A DNA stretch of 64,000 nucleotides from Chaetoderma sp. LZ-2023a (Eukaryota > Mollusca > Caudofoveata > Chaetodermatida > Chaetodermatidae), in NCBI GenBank assembly GCA_034401795.1, contig CM067374.1, forward strand, positions 135,624,135-135,688,134, in the 5' to 3' direction. Every line of letters starts with the position of its first letter. The stretch's first letter is position 1. This document shows positions 41,399 through 52,625 of the stretch, in pieces. The position numbers and the translations under genes were made by a program. The notes below the pieces were generated by a model, which saw only the letters and a program-made list of their open reading frames with translations, was not told where the DNA came from and made no database searches.

Positions 41399-43317
41399 GT
41401 TTCAGTCTCCTTCATCAGACAGTCAGCTCTCCCTAGACATGGAAGTAGCATCATATGGCGGACGAACTGCTCACATGCTCACCAACTATGCTAATAATCT
41501 CCCTGGTGCAGAACAACCAGCACCGCCACTACACAAGCTTTCGCCGATCAGCAAGGGAACATTCCGTGATACCTCGCAGGCAGGAACTCAATATATAACC
41601 TTGTCAGATATTCGTGATTGGCAACCTCCATATACGCCAGATCGCGGGCGACCACAACACAAACCCCTACGGGGGCACAACAATCCTTCACGACCATTAT
41701 GTTCACCAACGTCATCACAGGGTGACTAGTGTCTGGACATTCATGTACCATATCCTGCATCTCCGCCTCTACGTACGTCGTCACCATATTATCCCCTGGT
41801 ACTGCGATACAAGCCGGAGGATGTGGCCTCGCCATTTCAGCAATGCACCAGAAGACCATCACATAGCACACACCTTCACCATCAGTCACCTGCACCACCA
41901 CCATATGAGGAACATCTGTCACAATGACAAGTAGAGCGTATGCATCATTTACATAGTATGCCTCCACCAGTCTATAGACCAACACCTGTGGTATTCTGTG
42001 GAGCCATTATATCGTGCACAGCACCATCGACGAGAATCTCCCTCACGAACACGGCATCACCATCATAATCATCTGGGACATTGATGGGAAACACAACCAC
42101 CACCACCAACATGCAGACCAGCATCCACTTTCTCATCAGTCTCCCAAGCACCACCACCTGGATTCGCGCCAATCACTTTGCCTCGTGGACATGGCCGGAT
42201 CATTCTCCATCCCCCCTACCAGAATTTAGTGGGGAGAATGATTGGGCCAACTATAAACTTCAGTTTAAAATAATAAGTCGCAAAAACGCCAATCACTTCG
42301 CCTCGTGGACATGGCCGGATCATTCTCCATCCCCCCCCCCCCCAAGAATTTAGTGGGGAGAATGCTTGGGCCAACTATAAAGTTCAGTTCGAAATAATAA
42401 GTCGCAAAATCCAGTGGACGAATCGTCAAATGGGAGAGTATCTGGCCGCAAAACTGTTCGGGAAAGCCCTACAAGTCCGGGCCGATTTGGGCACAGATTA
42501 CACACCAACATACATAGAGTTGGAGAGCGCGTTGTCGGAGAGATTCGGCGACACTGCCCTCGGGGAAACAAGTCGGTTGCAACTAAAGAACTTGCGTTGA
42601 CGTTCAGGAGAAACACTACCGGAGTTGGCTAGTCATATTCGGCGACTAGTTACCCATGCTTACCCCAAGACAAATCTTGAGGGTGTCACACATTTACATC
42701 TGGACACCTTCATTGATGCGTTGAGCAGTGAACCCGCTCTAAAAGAAAAATTATTCCTTACGGAGCATGGTTGTTTGCAGCAACTTAAAGCAACTGCAGT
42801 TCATATTGAGAGCTTCTTAGTGCGGTAAAAGAATAATCGCTGACAACTGCACCCTATCAATGAAGTAAACGATGTAAATCTCGCCACCACCACCGACAAC
42901 AACACTGCATCCACACAACCACTACCATCAGATCTGCCGACACAAACCGAACACTCAACCAGTCAAAATCACCCGTCTAGAGGAAGAGGGCATGGCCAGT
43001 CCCATCGCGGGAGCCACAACAATGCCCAAGGACGTTGGAACCAGCACACCAACAACAACAATAGGCAAAGCATGCACGATAGGTTAGAAGAGATCACCAA
43101 ACAAATCTCAGCACTCACTAACTTAGTCACCACCCATAGCACAACAGTTGCTATGCAATCAACAAAGCGCCCAGCAACCACTATGATTTCCGCACCACCA
43201 CCGAACACATGGTTTGGATGTGGTCAGCTGAGCCACTGGAAGCAACGATGTCCTAATTCCCTCAATCAACAACTTCGACCGCTGACCGACGATCCCCGCA
43301 GCCTGAGATACCGTTAA
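41361..43317 (+). pseudogene. gag: Gypsy gag with PPxY motifs and degraded zinc knuckle
   Basis: Pro-rich N-terminal frame from 41361 (MRSEPMPTHNTREFQSPSSD), carried on after TAG 41727-41729 to SPAPPPYEEHLS (41886-41921) and MPPPVYRPTP; both are PPxY late-domain motifs, known to recruit WW-domain ESCRT partners. The capsid-like part follows: PEFSGENDWANYKLQF, in a ~120-bp tandem duplication (42167-42286 and 42287-42409), then MGEYLAAKLFGKALQVRADL, IELESALSERFGDTALGETS and SGETLPELASHIRRLV, with in-frame stops at 42598 (TGA), 42826 (TAA) and 42841 (TGA). The C-terminus has basic Gly/Asn-rich sequence and a knuckle WFGCGQLSHWKQRC in which the first Cys of CCHC has become Trp. Stop 43315-43317. 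Confidence 0.8.
42167..42409 (+). repeat. 120-bp tandem duplication in gag
   Basis: Unit beginning CGCCAATCACTTTGCCTCGT at 42167 repeats at 42287 with few differences; the second copy has an expanded C-run. The duplicated text covers the FSGEN...YK.QF capsid start. Confidence 0.9.
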
Positions 43318-44596
43318 ACTAGCAAGGGCACCGATTATAGAGTTGCTTCGGTGCCCATTCTCACAATACGGCTCAACCGCGGCCTCTGAACGACAACGTC
43401 AGGTGGCCAACACAACCACTCATTCTCATACGACAGCATGCATACACTCGCACCTGGCTTCTTATATTTCAGTGCCAACGATGCATACTGCATCCGCAGC
43501 ACTGACATCTCCCCCTACCGAAAATTGTGACCCCGCAATTTCCGCATCTAACAAACCTTCTTTCCTATGTAAAACGGCAGTGCTAGGTTGTAGCACCTCC
43601 GCTGAAACAACGTTTATACAAGCACCATAGCCCACCACCAAGGCACCTAACACCCGGTGTCCCTTGGTGGTTTACAAGTCACACGCCCTCACTGCATCAC
43701 TGACTACATCCACCAGCAGCAGCAGTGATTCGGATGGAACTAAACATTCGGCATCATGGACCCACAAGAAGAAGCATTGCACAAAGGATGGGAAACCACC
43801 GCAATGTCATTGTTTCTTCTGTGCATCCACTAAACATCCCATGATGCATTGTCAAAAGTGGATCACACTGGTAGCCCTCATCCGCGACTGTGACAATCCT
43901 ATCTGCACTGCTGTATACACCAACACTAAATACACAGAGACGGCATCAACACCACCACCATTGCTACTCCCAGCTCTGTCATCGCCTAAGCAATCGTAGC
44001 AGCAGCGACGATGGGTTGGCCCTTTTCTCACCCATCCACCAACTGCACTCATGGAAGCTATCCGGAAACAGGCCGACTATATACAGGATGACACCGCACC
44101 AAAAACACTCCTGCAGATGGTATCATTGGAAACTCTTCCGCAGGCACACCATAAAGTGATATATAAGTGTGCTTGTCTGTTTAGCGGTGTTTCCACCAGT
44201 ACCACTGTTGACACTTGACCTTCCATTACCGTTCTTAACAAGCGCTTGTATGAGAGCATCCCACATCATAAAAAGCCACCCCTTAAACCTACAAACATAG
44301 TTTGACCGGTACCATAAATCCCATGATACAGATAGAGGAGAGGCAATTCGTCCAGCGAGTTGTCATCGCATCTATTCAAATTGATGCCCTGCTTGGTTCT
44401 GATTTCCTCAGTGCCAGCGAAGCCACCATACATTGCAGACAACAGGAACTAGACATACATGGCCGACGGATAGCTCTTGGACTGGAATCATCACTGTATG
44501 ACACATGTGCAGTGATTTTAGCTTCTACAGTCACAGCTGAGCCGGGACAGGAAAAAATGTACTGCACCACACTTAGGAAACAACACCCACATAGCC
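43318..44596 (+). pseudogene. pol: Gypsy gag-pol spacer and protease
   Basis: 43318-44050 is Thr/Ser/His-rich with several broken frames; a Cys/His cluster (CHCFFCASTKHPMMHCQKW, 43802-43863) may be a second zinc knuckle. The aspartic protease follows: the active-site region reads VDT-stop-PSITVLNKRLYES (about 44206-44245), where the family has VDTGAS, so the catalytic loop is interrupted by TGA. After a frameshift near 44300 it continues as IEERQFVQRVVIASIQIDAL, LLGSDFLSASEATIHC and ALGLESS. Inactive. Confidence 0.7.
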
Positions 44597-46470
44597 ATGC
44601 TGGAACCCGACCCTGAGTACATATTTGCCTCACAATGCACCAGTCCCCGCATGATCGTGGACACCACCAACAAAGATCATATACTGTTTCGAGTATTCAA
44701 TGGCACAACGGGACCAATAACTCTAGAACCAGGAGTTCGTTGTGGCCATCTGGTGGATGTGATATCACTGGAGACACCCCCTACTAAACCTACGCCAACA
44801 ACAACTTCTGATGATTTGACGGAACATTTACATGACATATATCTGCATGCCACAGTTGGATTGGTGCAATCTCATAAATGTGATATACGGAAACTCTCAT
44901 ACAATTATTGTGATAGTTTCTCATCCGGAGACATGGACCATGGAGAAACTCATCTTGTGCGACACTCCATCGACACTGGACTCAACCGACCCATACGACA
45001 ACCCGTTCCATGTCCTCCCATTCACAAGGAGGCGGTAGTAAATCAATAAGTGAATGATATGTTGCAGACAGGCATAATAGAGCCATCAGCATCCCCCCCT
45101 CCCCCACCGCGGGCCAGTTCCATTGTGCTAGCAGGCAAAAAGGATGGATCTTTGTGGTTTTGTATAGACTACCATCACTTTAATGATCTAAGCATCAAAG
45201 ACGCATATCCATTGCCAAGAATAGATCAGGCCTTAGATTCTTTGTCCGGAGCCAAGTGGTTTTGTACACTTGATTTAGCTAGTGGGTACTGGCAGGTAGC
45301 CATGGATGAGGCTGACATGGAGAAGACCGGGTTTGTATGTAGAGACGGTCCTTTCAAGTTTCGCAAGATGCCCTACGGATTGTACAATGCTCCTGGAACA
45401 TTAAACAGGTATTAACTACCATGCAATGGGAGATCTGTCTCCGTTACATCGACAACATAATCGTCTTTGGCTCTTCGTTTGAGCAAACTCTGTCCAACCT
45501 GGACAAAGTTTTAATGCAGTCTCATACGGCAAATCTAAAGCTCAAACCAAAAAAGTGTCATCTTTTTAGACAGAGCATCGCATTCCTGGGACACGTCATA
45601 TCCGGCGATGGAGTGGCTACTCAACCTTCAAAAATCAATGTGGTAGCGGAGTGGCAGACCCCACTTCAGTCACATACACCCATCGTTTCCTTGGTCTTTT
45701 CCAGTACTATCGTCGATGCATCCATCACTTTAGTGAGATTGCATCACCATTATTCAGGATCACCGAAAAAGATCGACCATTCGAGTGGACGAGTGAGTGT
45801 GACGGTTCCTTCAGGACGCTGAAGGAACTCTTGACGACTGCGCCAATTCTTGCTCATCCTAACCCTAACATCGATTTTATCTTAGACACTGATGTGCTGG
45901 CTTGTGCCAGTGGCGCAATTCTATCTCAGGTCACAGAAGATGGAATGGAGCAGGTACTGGGTTATGGTTCATGTACTCTGAACAAGACAGAAATGCTATG
46001 TGACCTCTAAGAGTGAATTGTTAGCCGCGGTTCATTTCGTCAAGTATTACAAACACTTTCTGTACGGGTGCCCATTTACCCTGCGTACAGATAACGCCTC
46101 ACTACGCTGGCTCAGAAACCAAAAAAATCTGGATGGCCACATAGCGAGGTGGCAGGAATCCCAGCAGGCCTTCAACTTCATTGTTGTTCATAGACCCGAC
46201 AAACTGCATGGAAATGCTGATGCCTTGAGCATAATCGGGCTCGAGGATGAACAAGAAGTGGCCATCACTGTGACACATACTACACAGCCATCTCAGGTGT
46301 TCCCTGAATTGCGGTGTGCAGAGTGGAACACAGAGACAGTCGCTCATGAACAAGCAACAGATGCGCAAACACGAAACATATATGCATGGATCCAGGAGGG
46401 GGTACGTCCTCCTAAGGAATTTGTTACACGACTTTCCACAATGGCAAAATACTACTATCAGCGGTTTTGA
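44597..46470 (+). pseudogene. pol: Gypsy reverse transcriptase and RNase H
   Basis: From 44597: FRVFNGTTGPITLEPGVRCG, HSIDTGLNRPIRQPVPCPPI, TAA at 45047-45049, then in the same frame MLQTGIIEPSASP, IVLAGKKDGSLWFCIDYHHF, DAYPLPRIDQALDSLSGAKW, FCTLDLASGYWQVAMDEADM (motif A) and FRKMPYGLYNAPGT. Frameshift near 45412; WEICLRYIDNIIVFGSSFEQ follows, with YIDN instead of the catalytic YIDD. Then LKLKPKKCHLFRQSIAFLGH, a frameshift near 45650, FLGLFQYYRRCIHHFSEIAS and RNase H (FILDTDVLACASGAILSQVT, another shift near 46000, ELLAAVHFVKYYKHFLYGCP, LRTDNASLRWL, HRPDKLHGNADALS). Typical Ty3/Gypsy order. Confidence 0.9.
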
Positions 46471-48126
46471 GAATGGTACATACAAAATAACGTTCCCTAC
46501 ATTAATAACCACATAGTAATCCCAGAACGTTATTGTGGAACAATATTGCAACAACTCAACGATAGCGCTGGACACCTGGCCGTCGAACGAACAACAACGT
46601 GGATAAAACAGAGATTCCTCTGGATCGGGATATGCGATAGTGTGAAGGCAAGGGTCGCCAGTATGTTCCATGCCAAAGACGAGCTGTTGGCCAGCACCAT
46701 TATGCACCACTGCAAGTTAAAATTGTTGGTGCACTGTGGGAGCGAGTGGCTATTGATGTGCTCAGACCCTTAAATGCGATGGATGAGGGAAACAAGTACA
46801 TCCTAATATTACAAGATTATTTTACGAAGTGGGTAGAGACATTTGCTTTGCCAGACCAAGATGCACCCACTGCCTTGACAAGCAATGTGTTCTGCCAGTT
46901 TTGTATGCCTTATGAATTGTACTCCAAACAAGGAAGCAATTTTGAGAGCCGGCTGACCTCCGAGCTCTGCAAATTGTTTCATATCATCAAAACAAGGATG
47001 ACTCCATACCATCCACGTAGTGACGGGATGGTGGAACGGTTTAATTGTACCTTAGCGGAGATGCTTACTAAAGAAACACTCCTTGATTGTCGAGATTGGG
47101 ATTTACATCTCTAATATGTGCTCATGGCATACCGCACTTCAATACATTCCAGCATGGGTTATACCCCTGCTCGGTTAATGTTAGGCTGTGAATTGGCCTT
47201 ACCCCTGGATCTGGCCATGCCCAGGATTCCAGGAGGGGAAAGATTCACCTTCGCTCTTTGTAGAGCTCATGCGGCAGTGGATAGAACAGACCCATGAGCT
47301 AGTGAGATCCACATTATTCACTGCACACTGGCATCAGAAAATGTGGCATGACCTGTGGGTGCATGGAGACCCATATGAGGCGGGAAAGATGGTTTTGGTT
47401 CACGATTCGCGACATTCTGCAAATGTGTCGAGTAAACTGAGTTACCAGTGGAAAGGCCCCTATGTGGTTGTAGGTAAGAAGTCGGAAGTGACCTACCGAA
47501 TCCACGCCTTGGATGGGCTGACCTCAGTCATCCACTTCAATCGACTTAAACCGTGTGTCAGTGATGACCCAGTGCCAGAGCTCGGGCTAGGCATTTCACG
47601 TGACACTGGTATGCAGACAGATGTTCCTACGGGAACAAGTATTCCCAACGTTAGTCGTGAGCACCACGGTGCCAGTTCGACCCCTCTGCTACCAAGCCAG
47701 GAGTTTGGTGAACATGTACCTAATGCTGAGGACTATGACGAGATACGTACTCGCCCTCTCCCTCCTCAGGCTGTGTCTACAAGACCTGGGAAGTCCTATC
47801 TGAAGACTTTCTCGTTTGTGCTGTCCAAGGGAAGGGCCGGAAAAGTTGTTCTGCCGACCTCTTCTCATTCCCACCCACTTCATGCTATTACCCCAATTAT
47901 AGAGTTACCACAAGCGGAAGTTGAAGCTGCCCCAGGCCATGCTTCTTATGGAGTGGAACATGTAATAAATAGCATGGAAATGAAGAGGCTGGATGAGGCC
48001 TTGGCTTGCTTTGAAGAACAGCAAAACCGCACAACTCGGTGTACCCCTCCAAGTCCGCAAAATACAAGACTACCCCCACTCCAACTTGCATCCCTCGTCT
48101 ATGCACCAAGTGCGGACATCATCTAG
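46471..48126 (+). pseudogene. pol: Gypsy integrase with C-terminal GPY domain
   Basis: N-terminal zinc-binding region degraded (GHLAVERTTTWIKQRFLWIG, the CxxC pair lost). The core starts ERVAIDVLRPLNAMDEGNKY (first catalytic Asp present), DYFTKWVETFALPDQDAPTA, then LYSKQGSNFES where HSDQG is expected, so the second catalytic Asp is replaced by Lys; the Glu survives in SDGMVERFN. Stop at 47112-47114, then AYRTSIHSSMGYTPARLMLG and the C-terminal domain in 47188-48126: GKMVLVHDSRHSANVSSKLS, YQWKGPYVVVGKKSEVTYRI, VIHFNRLKPC. A ~200-residue tail follows with no recognised domain. Confidence 0.88.
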
Positions 48127-49692
48127 TTCACACTCCACTCGTCGTCTGCCGACCATCAATCTTCAGATATGAGGGAGTCTGCTGCTGCAGAGGAGGTGGC
48201 CTCCCCCACTTCCCCCCTCCCCAACCCCCCCCCCCACCGCCCAGAATCATCGTACGTGAACAGCTAAACTTTCACACATCAATGACACATAATAACAGTC
48301 AATATTATTAAGAGAGCAAGATGCCCGCAGTCTGTTGTTTGTATCAAGTAGGATTTTGCTACCAAAAGGAAGTTCGATAATGGATTGATTCAAGTTACGA
48401 CAGCACCCTTCTTGGTCATTCACACTCTAAAGTAACTCTGTCCCGTCTTTGGACTCGGCCATTACAGAGCGAAATACATTATGTCTGATAAAGTTGACAC
48501 CGCCCACATGCAGCTACCCTCTCCCCAACCCCGCTGCCATAAAAACGTCACACTTCACAACAACACAAGTATCATCCGTAGATAAGCAGCCACACGTATC
48601 AATCAAATTCACCCACATGACAGAGACACAGACATTCAGGTTTATTGTATTCACAATCTCCATACGACAGTATTGTAATTGTAAAACTGAGACACACATT
48701 TTCTGAGTTGTACTGTGATAATTAAGTTTGGTCTAGGAGAATGCTTGGCCGTCCACCGACCCGGAAAACACAGTCCCGCTTCGCGGAATCAGTAGGCTTG
48801 ATTTCCGCAAGACATGGAGCTGTTTAAATCAAACCATAAATTACAGTCAGCTTTACTGTCCTAATTTTGATTAAGAACACGACTGTTCTACCACGTATAC
48901 TGATCATTAGTGCGCGGGCTTGTGAAGCAGCATCAAAACTTCGACGGTATAACATTATGGAGAATTTCAAATATTCTCTTACCTACATATTCCAGTCACC
49001 AATCAACACAGGCTGGAATAATTCTATTACAGACAAGAGGCGTCGCAGGTATAAGATCGCGTGCATATACAGAGACGCTTTTCCAAGAAACAGAATTTGA
49101 AAACATATATTTCCATTTTTCACATCAACTACGTATAATCAGCACCATTAAAACTTTGCCATTACATATAGACTACCTAAGTTCCGATCAACCACGTGCT
49201 TTTCAAAACAAGAATCACGTGATCAGCACTTTTAATTTCCAGTAAATTGGATCAACCACTATAAACACAAGAACCGCCCAATGCATATCTACCACAGCAG
49301 GATGGAGCAGGCGAGAGGTGATGGGTCGGGGCCAAGACCGCTGACGTCATCGCGCTCTCCCACACCCCATCGGGCATTCCAGTCTGAAATCTGAACAGGC
49401 AAGTTTATAAGCATCCAATCTGAAAAACCGCTTCACTCTAATTAAAAGGTGAGCTTCCATGGGAATAAGTAGTTCTGGATCTTAATGTTGATTGGAGACT
49501 CGATTTTCCGCCGAGCGAGGATGAAAGTGACTCACCTTCCTTTTTATATTTATCTTTACTTCCTTTCTATGGAGGGAATCTTTGATCTGACTCCAGGAGG
49601 ATTAAAATTAAAACTTTCCATATAGTTCCTGACCGACTCACCCTAAATCTTTCGGGCGTGGTCATTTGCCCTCCTGTGATGTCACCAAAAAG
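48127..49692 (+). other. Element interior between pol and ORF-X
   Basis: No recognisable gene in 1.5 kb. C-rich runs near 48200-48240; several short ORFs without motifs. TGACGTCA (CRE) is at 49342-49349 in GC-richer sequence that precedes the TATA box at 49693, so 49250-49692 may be an internal promoter region for ORF-X. Confidence 0.4.
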
Positions 49693-49700
49693 TATAAAAG
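49693..49700 (+). promoter_or_regulatory. Internal TATA box upstream of ORF-X
   Basis: TATAAAAG at 49693-49700, in AAAAAGTATAAAAGGAGG, 207 bp before the ATG at 49907, with a CRE at 49342. It is the same octamer as the LTR TATA box but the flanks are not LTR sequence, so it looks like a separate promoter rather than a third LTR. Confidence 0.45.
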
Positions 49701-49906
49701 GAGGAAAGCGTGCTCCAAAATTTCATCTTCCCGTCAGACTCGACACAAGGGAAGATCAAGCATTAGGTTACTTTTGTGTCGCAAACCAAATTCTGCTGTT
49801 TACTTATTATTTTATTACTATTATATTTGGGCAGCAAAAGTATGAAGAGGTAGGAAATTTAAATTAGGTTAGGCGGTTCCGCACCTTACCAATATGCGGA
49901 AATGAG

Positions 49907-51234
49907 ATGTCGCTTGCAGAAGATCTTGCCTTGTCCGACAGCTTGGAGGAGTCAGCACCTGCTCATCTCAGGAAGAAGTATCCATGTATAGCGTTACAGC
50001 CTAACAGACAGCCTTGTAAACGTGCATTCTCCAGAAACTCGGACTTGACGCTTCATGTCAATCGCGACCATCTTTTACAACATGCCTTTTATGCAGACTG
50101 CAAGTACCTGTATTCATCTACGTGGTACGATGTAACACACGCATTAAATTTTAAACATTGTGTGTTAGTAATAAAGTTAGCACCTGGTGAACAGAATGAG
50201 GACATAGATATTCTCGCTAGACATTTCGAAAGCAGATTACTGGTTACCGTGCTTCCAACGGGAAAGATTGTGAAAACTAAATGTACTAAACAGCGACAAA
50301 CTGACTTTCCGCATTACATAAGACCCACAGCATCCACAACACAGCCATCCAGCAGCGGAATTCCAGCATCTCTCACTACGACATCGGCAGCACCAGCATG
50401 AACAGCACCGGCAGCATCCGTAGCATCGGTATCAACACCAACTGTGATTTCCGCACTGGCAGCACCTGCAGTGACACTACCGACCACACGCAGTATCATC
50501 ACCGCATCTGCATCCATGATTGGCCAGCCCATTTCAGTCATAATTTCTACACCTGTGACAATATCCGAACCCGGTATACAGGACATTTCCGATAGATCCA
50601 TTTCTCCGTGCAGTTTAATTATAGATGAGGAGCTCCACCTCACAAAAGCAGTCACCATCACCACTGTACTGCAGACCAGCACGCTGACACCCACATGCAA
50701 CATCAGCATTCCACTCGATCCTGCCATCCGCAAAGTAACTACACCAGATCTCCCCTATTCTGGGAAAAGAAGAATCATGTACCAGTCAGAAATCCATGCA
50801 ATTCCTAGGACGACCTCCAGCGAGTTACTAAAGGCTGTAGAAATCAGAAAGCTATCCACAATCACAGCAGCAGCAGCCACACCATGCATCATCACAGCAT
50901 TCAGCCAGCCTGCAGCCTGTACCACCACCACCACCAGTACCACCACCACCACCACCACCACCACCACCACCATCACCACCACCACCACCATCACCTCCAT
51001 GACAACTGTGATGTCTGCAGTATCCCACCACCTCCAGTCAGTACAACACCCGTCATCGTCACCACCGCCACTCCTGCATCTATGGACACATCAGCACCTT
51101 CGTCCAGTTTCAGTATTACCGACCTGGACATGATAAATAGCGATATTTCGGCATCAAAGTTCCACCCACCACATCAGACCACCACGAGTCGTGGGACTCA
51201 GACTCGCTGGGGAAATTTCTCTGCAAACGTTTAA
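49907..51234 (+). pseudogene. ORF-X: accessory protein after pol, C2H2-like finger
   Basis: ATG at 49907; stop TAA 51232-51234; about 440 codons. N-terminus MSLAEDLALSDSLEESAPAH, then a C2H2-like finger: C-x9-C in PCIALQPNRQPC and H-x4-H in RNSDLTLHVNRDH. A structured segment follows (WYDVTHALNFKHCVLVIKLA, LARHFESRLLVTVLPTGKIV), then a long Thr/Ser/Ala/Pro-rich part. Conserved islands shared with the copy at 62682-63502: IISTPVTISEPGIQDISDRS, PCSLIIDEE, RKVTTPDLPYSGKRRI, LLKAVEIRKLS, PPPVSTTPVI, and SMDTSAPSSSFSITDLD to TQTRWGNF at the C-terminus. Defects: TGA 50399-50401 and a 1-base frameshift near 51030. No signal peptide or membrane segment, so not an envelope. Function unknown. Confidence 0.65.
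50929..50998 (+). repeat. (ACC)n array inside ORF-X
   Basis: About 70 bp of ACC/ACCATC triplets encoding poly-Thr in the ORF-X frame (poly-His in another frame). It is an expansion not present in the second copy. Confidence 0.9.
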
Positions 51235-52096
51235 GGACACTATGTTATGTGGCAGCAGAATTTATAAGTAGGTGTGCGGAAAAGTGGAACTTATTATTTT
51301 ATTATTTTTTAAATATTCTTCTTCTTATTATATATGTTTTTATAATTGACACCCAGTCCTAGGCTGACCACGGTCATCTTACATAGCCACATAATATTCT
51401 GGCGTAGCTATGTCTCACACAAATAATCGCTGCGGATACCTGTGTTGTAAGCATGTTGTGTGCGACGTAGGTACACAACACACCGCAGCGAATATGCCAT
51501 TACTCCCATCATGCCGTCCCAGCTACACAGGGGCTGCCTGATGAACTAGTCTTTTTACTTTATTAAAATATTATTTTTCTTATTATTTTTCTTCCTGCGT
51601 CAGTACGGCGGGACGGATTGTGGATAGCGAGAGCTATCCATGCGGACCCACCAAAACGGGCCGCACTGTATGCATCCCTTTATATACCAAGGATGCATAT
51701 GTAATTTTCATTTTTAAACTGTGATATTTTTATTGGGTTTTAAACTATGCTTTTCTTATATTATATTGTATTATATACTTTGATTGAGGTGCGTTGGAGC
51801 TTGGGCGTTCTCCGCGGGAAAATAATCATCCACACCAGAGGGAATGCACATGCGAGCTATTGTTTAGTCAAATCGTGATAATAAACAAACAAAAAAAAGA
51901 AAAGATGAAAACTAGAAGTATGCCTCCCTCCCAAACTCTTTCGCACCTCTATGTGCTCTTCTCTAATAAATACACGTCTCTCGCGTCACTACTCCTCTCA
52001 GCTACACGCCTACTTGGGAAGTCTATAATTCCCACCTAGTGTTCTCCCGTGCATTCAATCTGTGAAGCATTGATCGTTTGTCATGGGTGTCAAACT
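51235..52096 (+). other. 3' untranslated region of the giant element
   Basis: No gene. Contains inverted pairs: TCGCTGCGG (51427) with CCGCAGCGA (51492), enclosing TGTGTTGTA / TACACAACACA; and TGCATCCCTTTATATACCAA followed by GGATGCAT (51669-51698). The last pair and the segment GCGTTGGAGCTTGGG...GCGAGCTATTGTTTAG (51790-51868) and ATGCCTCCCTCCCAAACTC recur, in order, between ORF-X and LTR D on the minus strand (62400-62700), confirming that this block belongs to the element. Confidence 0.6.
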
Positions 52097-52108
52097 AGGA
52101 GGGGGTGG
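52097..52108 (+). promoter_or_regulatory. Polypurine tract
   Basis: AGGAGGGGGTGG directly before the 3' LTR start TGTAG at 52109. The other copy has AGGAGGGGTTGG (minus strand, 62186-62197) in the same place. This is the expected plus-strand primer site of an LTR retrotransposon. Confidence 0.75.
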
Positions 52109-52625
52109 TGTAGTTCGGATCGACTGGATGGGTACGGACCATCCCAGCTAAGCTGGATACCGAACAGCCGTTCCGGATTCGCTCCCAGCTGGCCCCCTGA
52201 GTAGGATAGTACACGTGTATAAGCCCTATGAGAGAGGTATTTGTAAAAAATGGCTAAGGCTGTAAGAACGCGTAGTGCGCATGCGCGCGCGTCAGAGCTT
52301 CCCTGGCAACTCGTGTCAGGATTGGGAGAGAGTGTGTGCTTATAGTGTACCGAATTGGTACTCGTGATTTTCTTAAATCGCACTGTTCTCGTCGTTCTTG
52401 GTATCGATCAGGACCTGAATGAAACGAGGATTATAGAACTGTTTATTTTATTAAAATCGGCCCAGAAATGACCGAGTTATCATTAAAACTCCCGTTTATA
52501 TTATTTTTCAATAATATTGCTTTTGACGTCGAATCGCGTGTATGCATTAACTGAATGGGGAATGTGCTGTCCACGTGATACCCACGTCACCACTTCTAGC
52601 TGCACGCTGATTGGCTACTGCTCGC

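Noticed and set aside
50884..51000. Poly-His protein
   Set aside because: Out-of-frame reading of the (ACC)n array; only the downstream part of this frame (PPPVSTTPV to WGNF) belongs to ORF-X.
49907..51234. ORF-X as retroviral envelope
   Set aside because: Right position, but no signal peptide, furin site, fusion peptide or transmembrane helix; it has a zinc-finger-like start instead.
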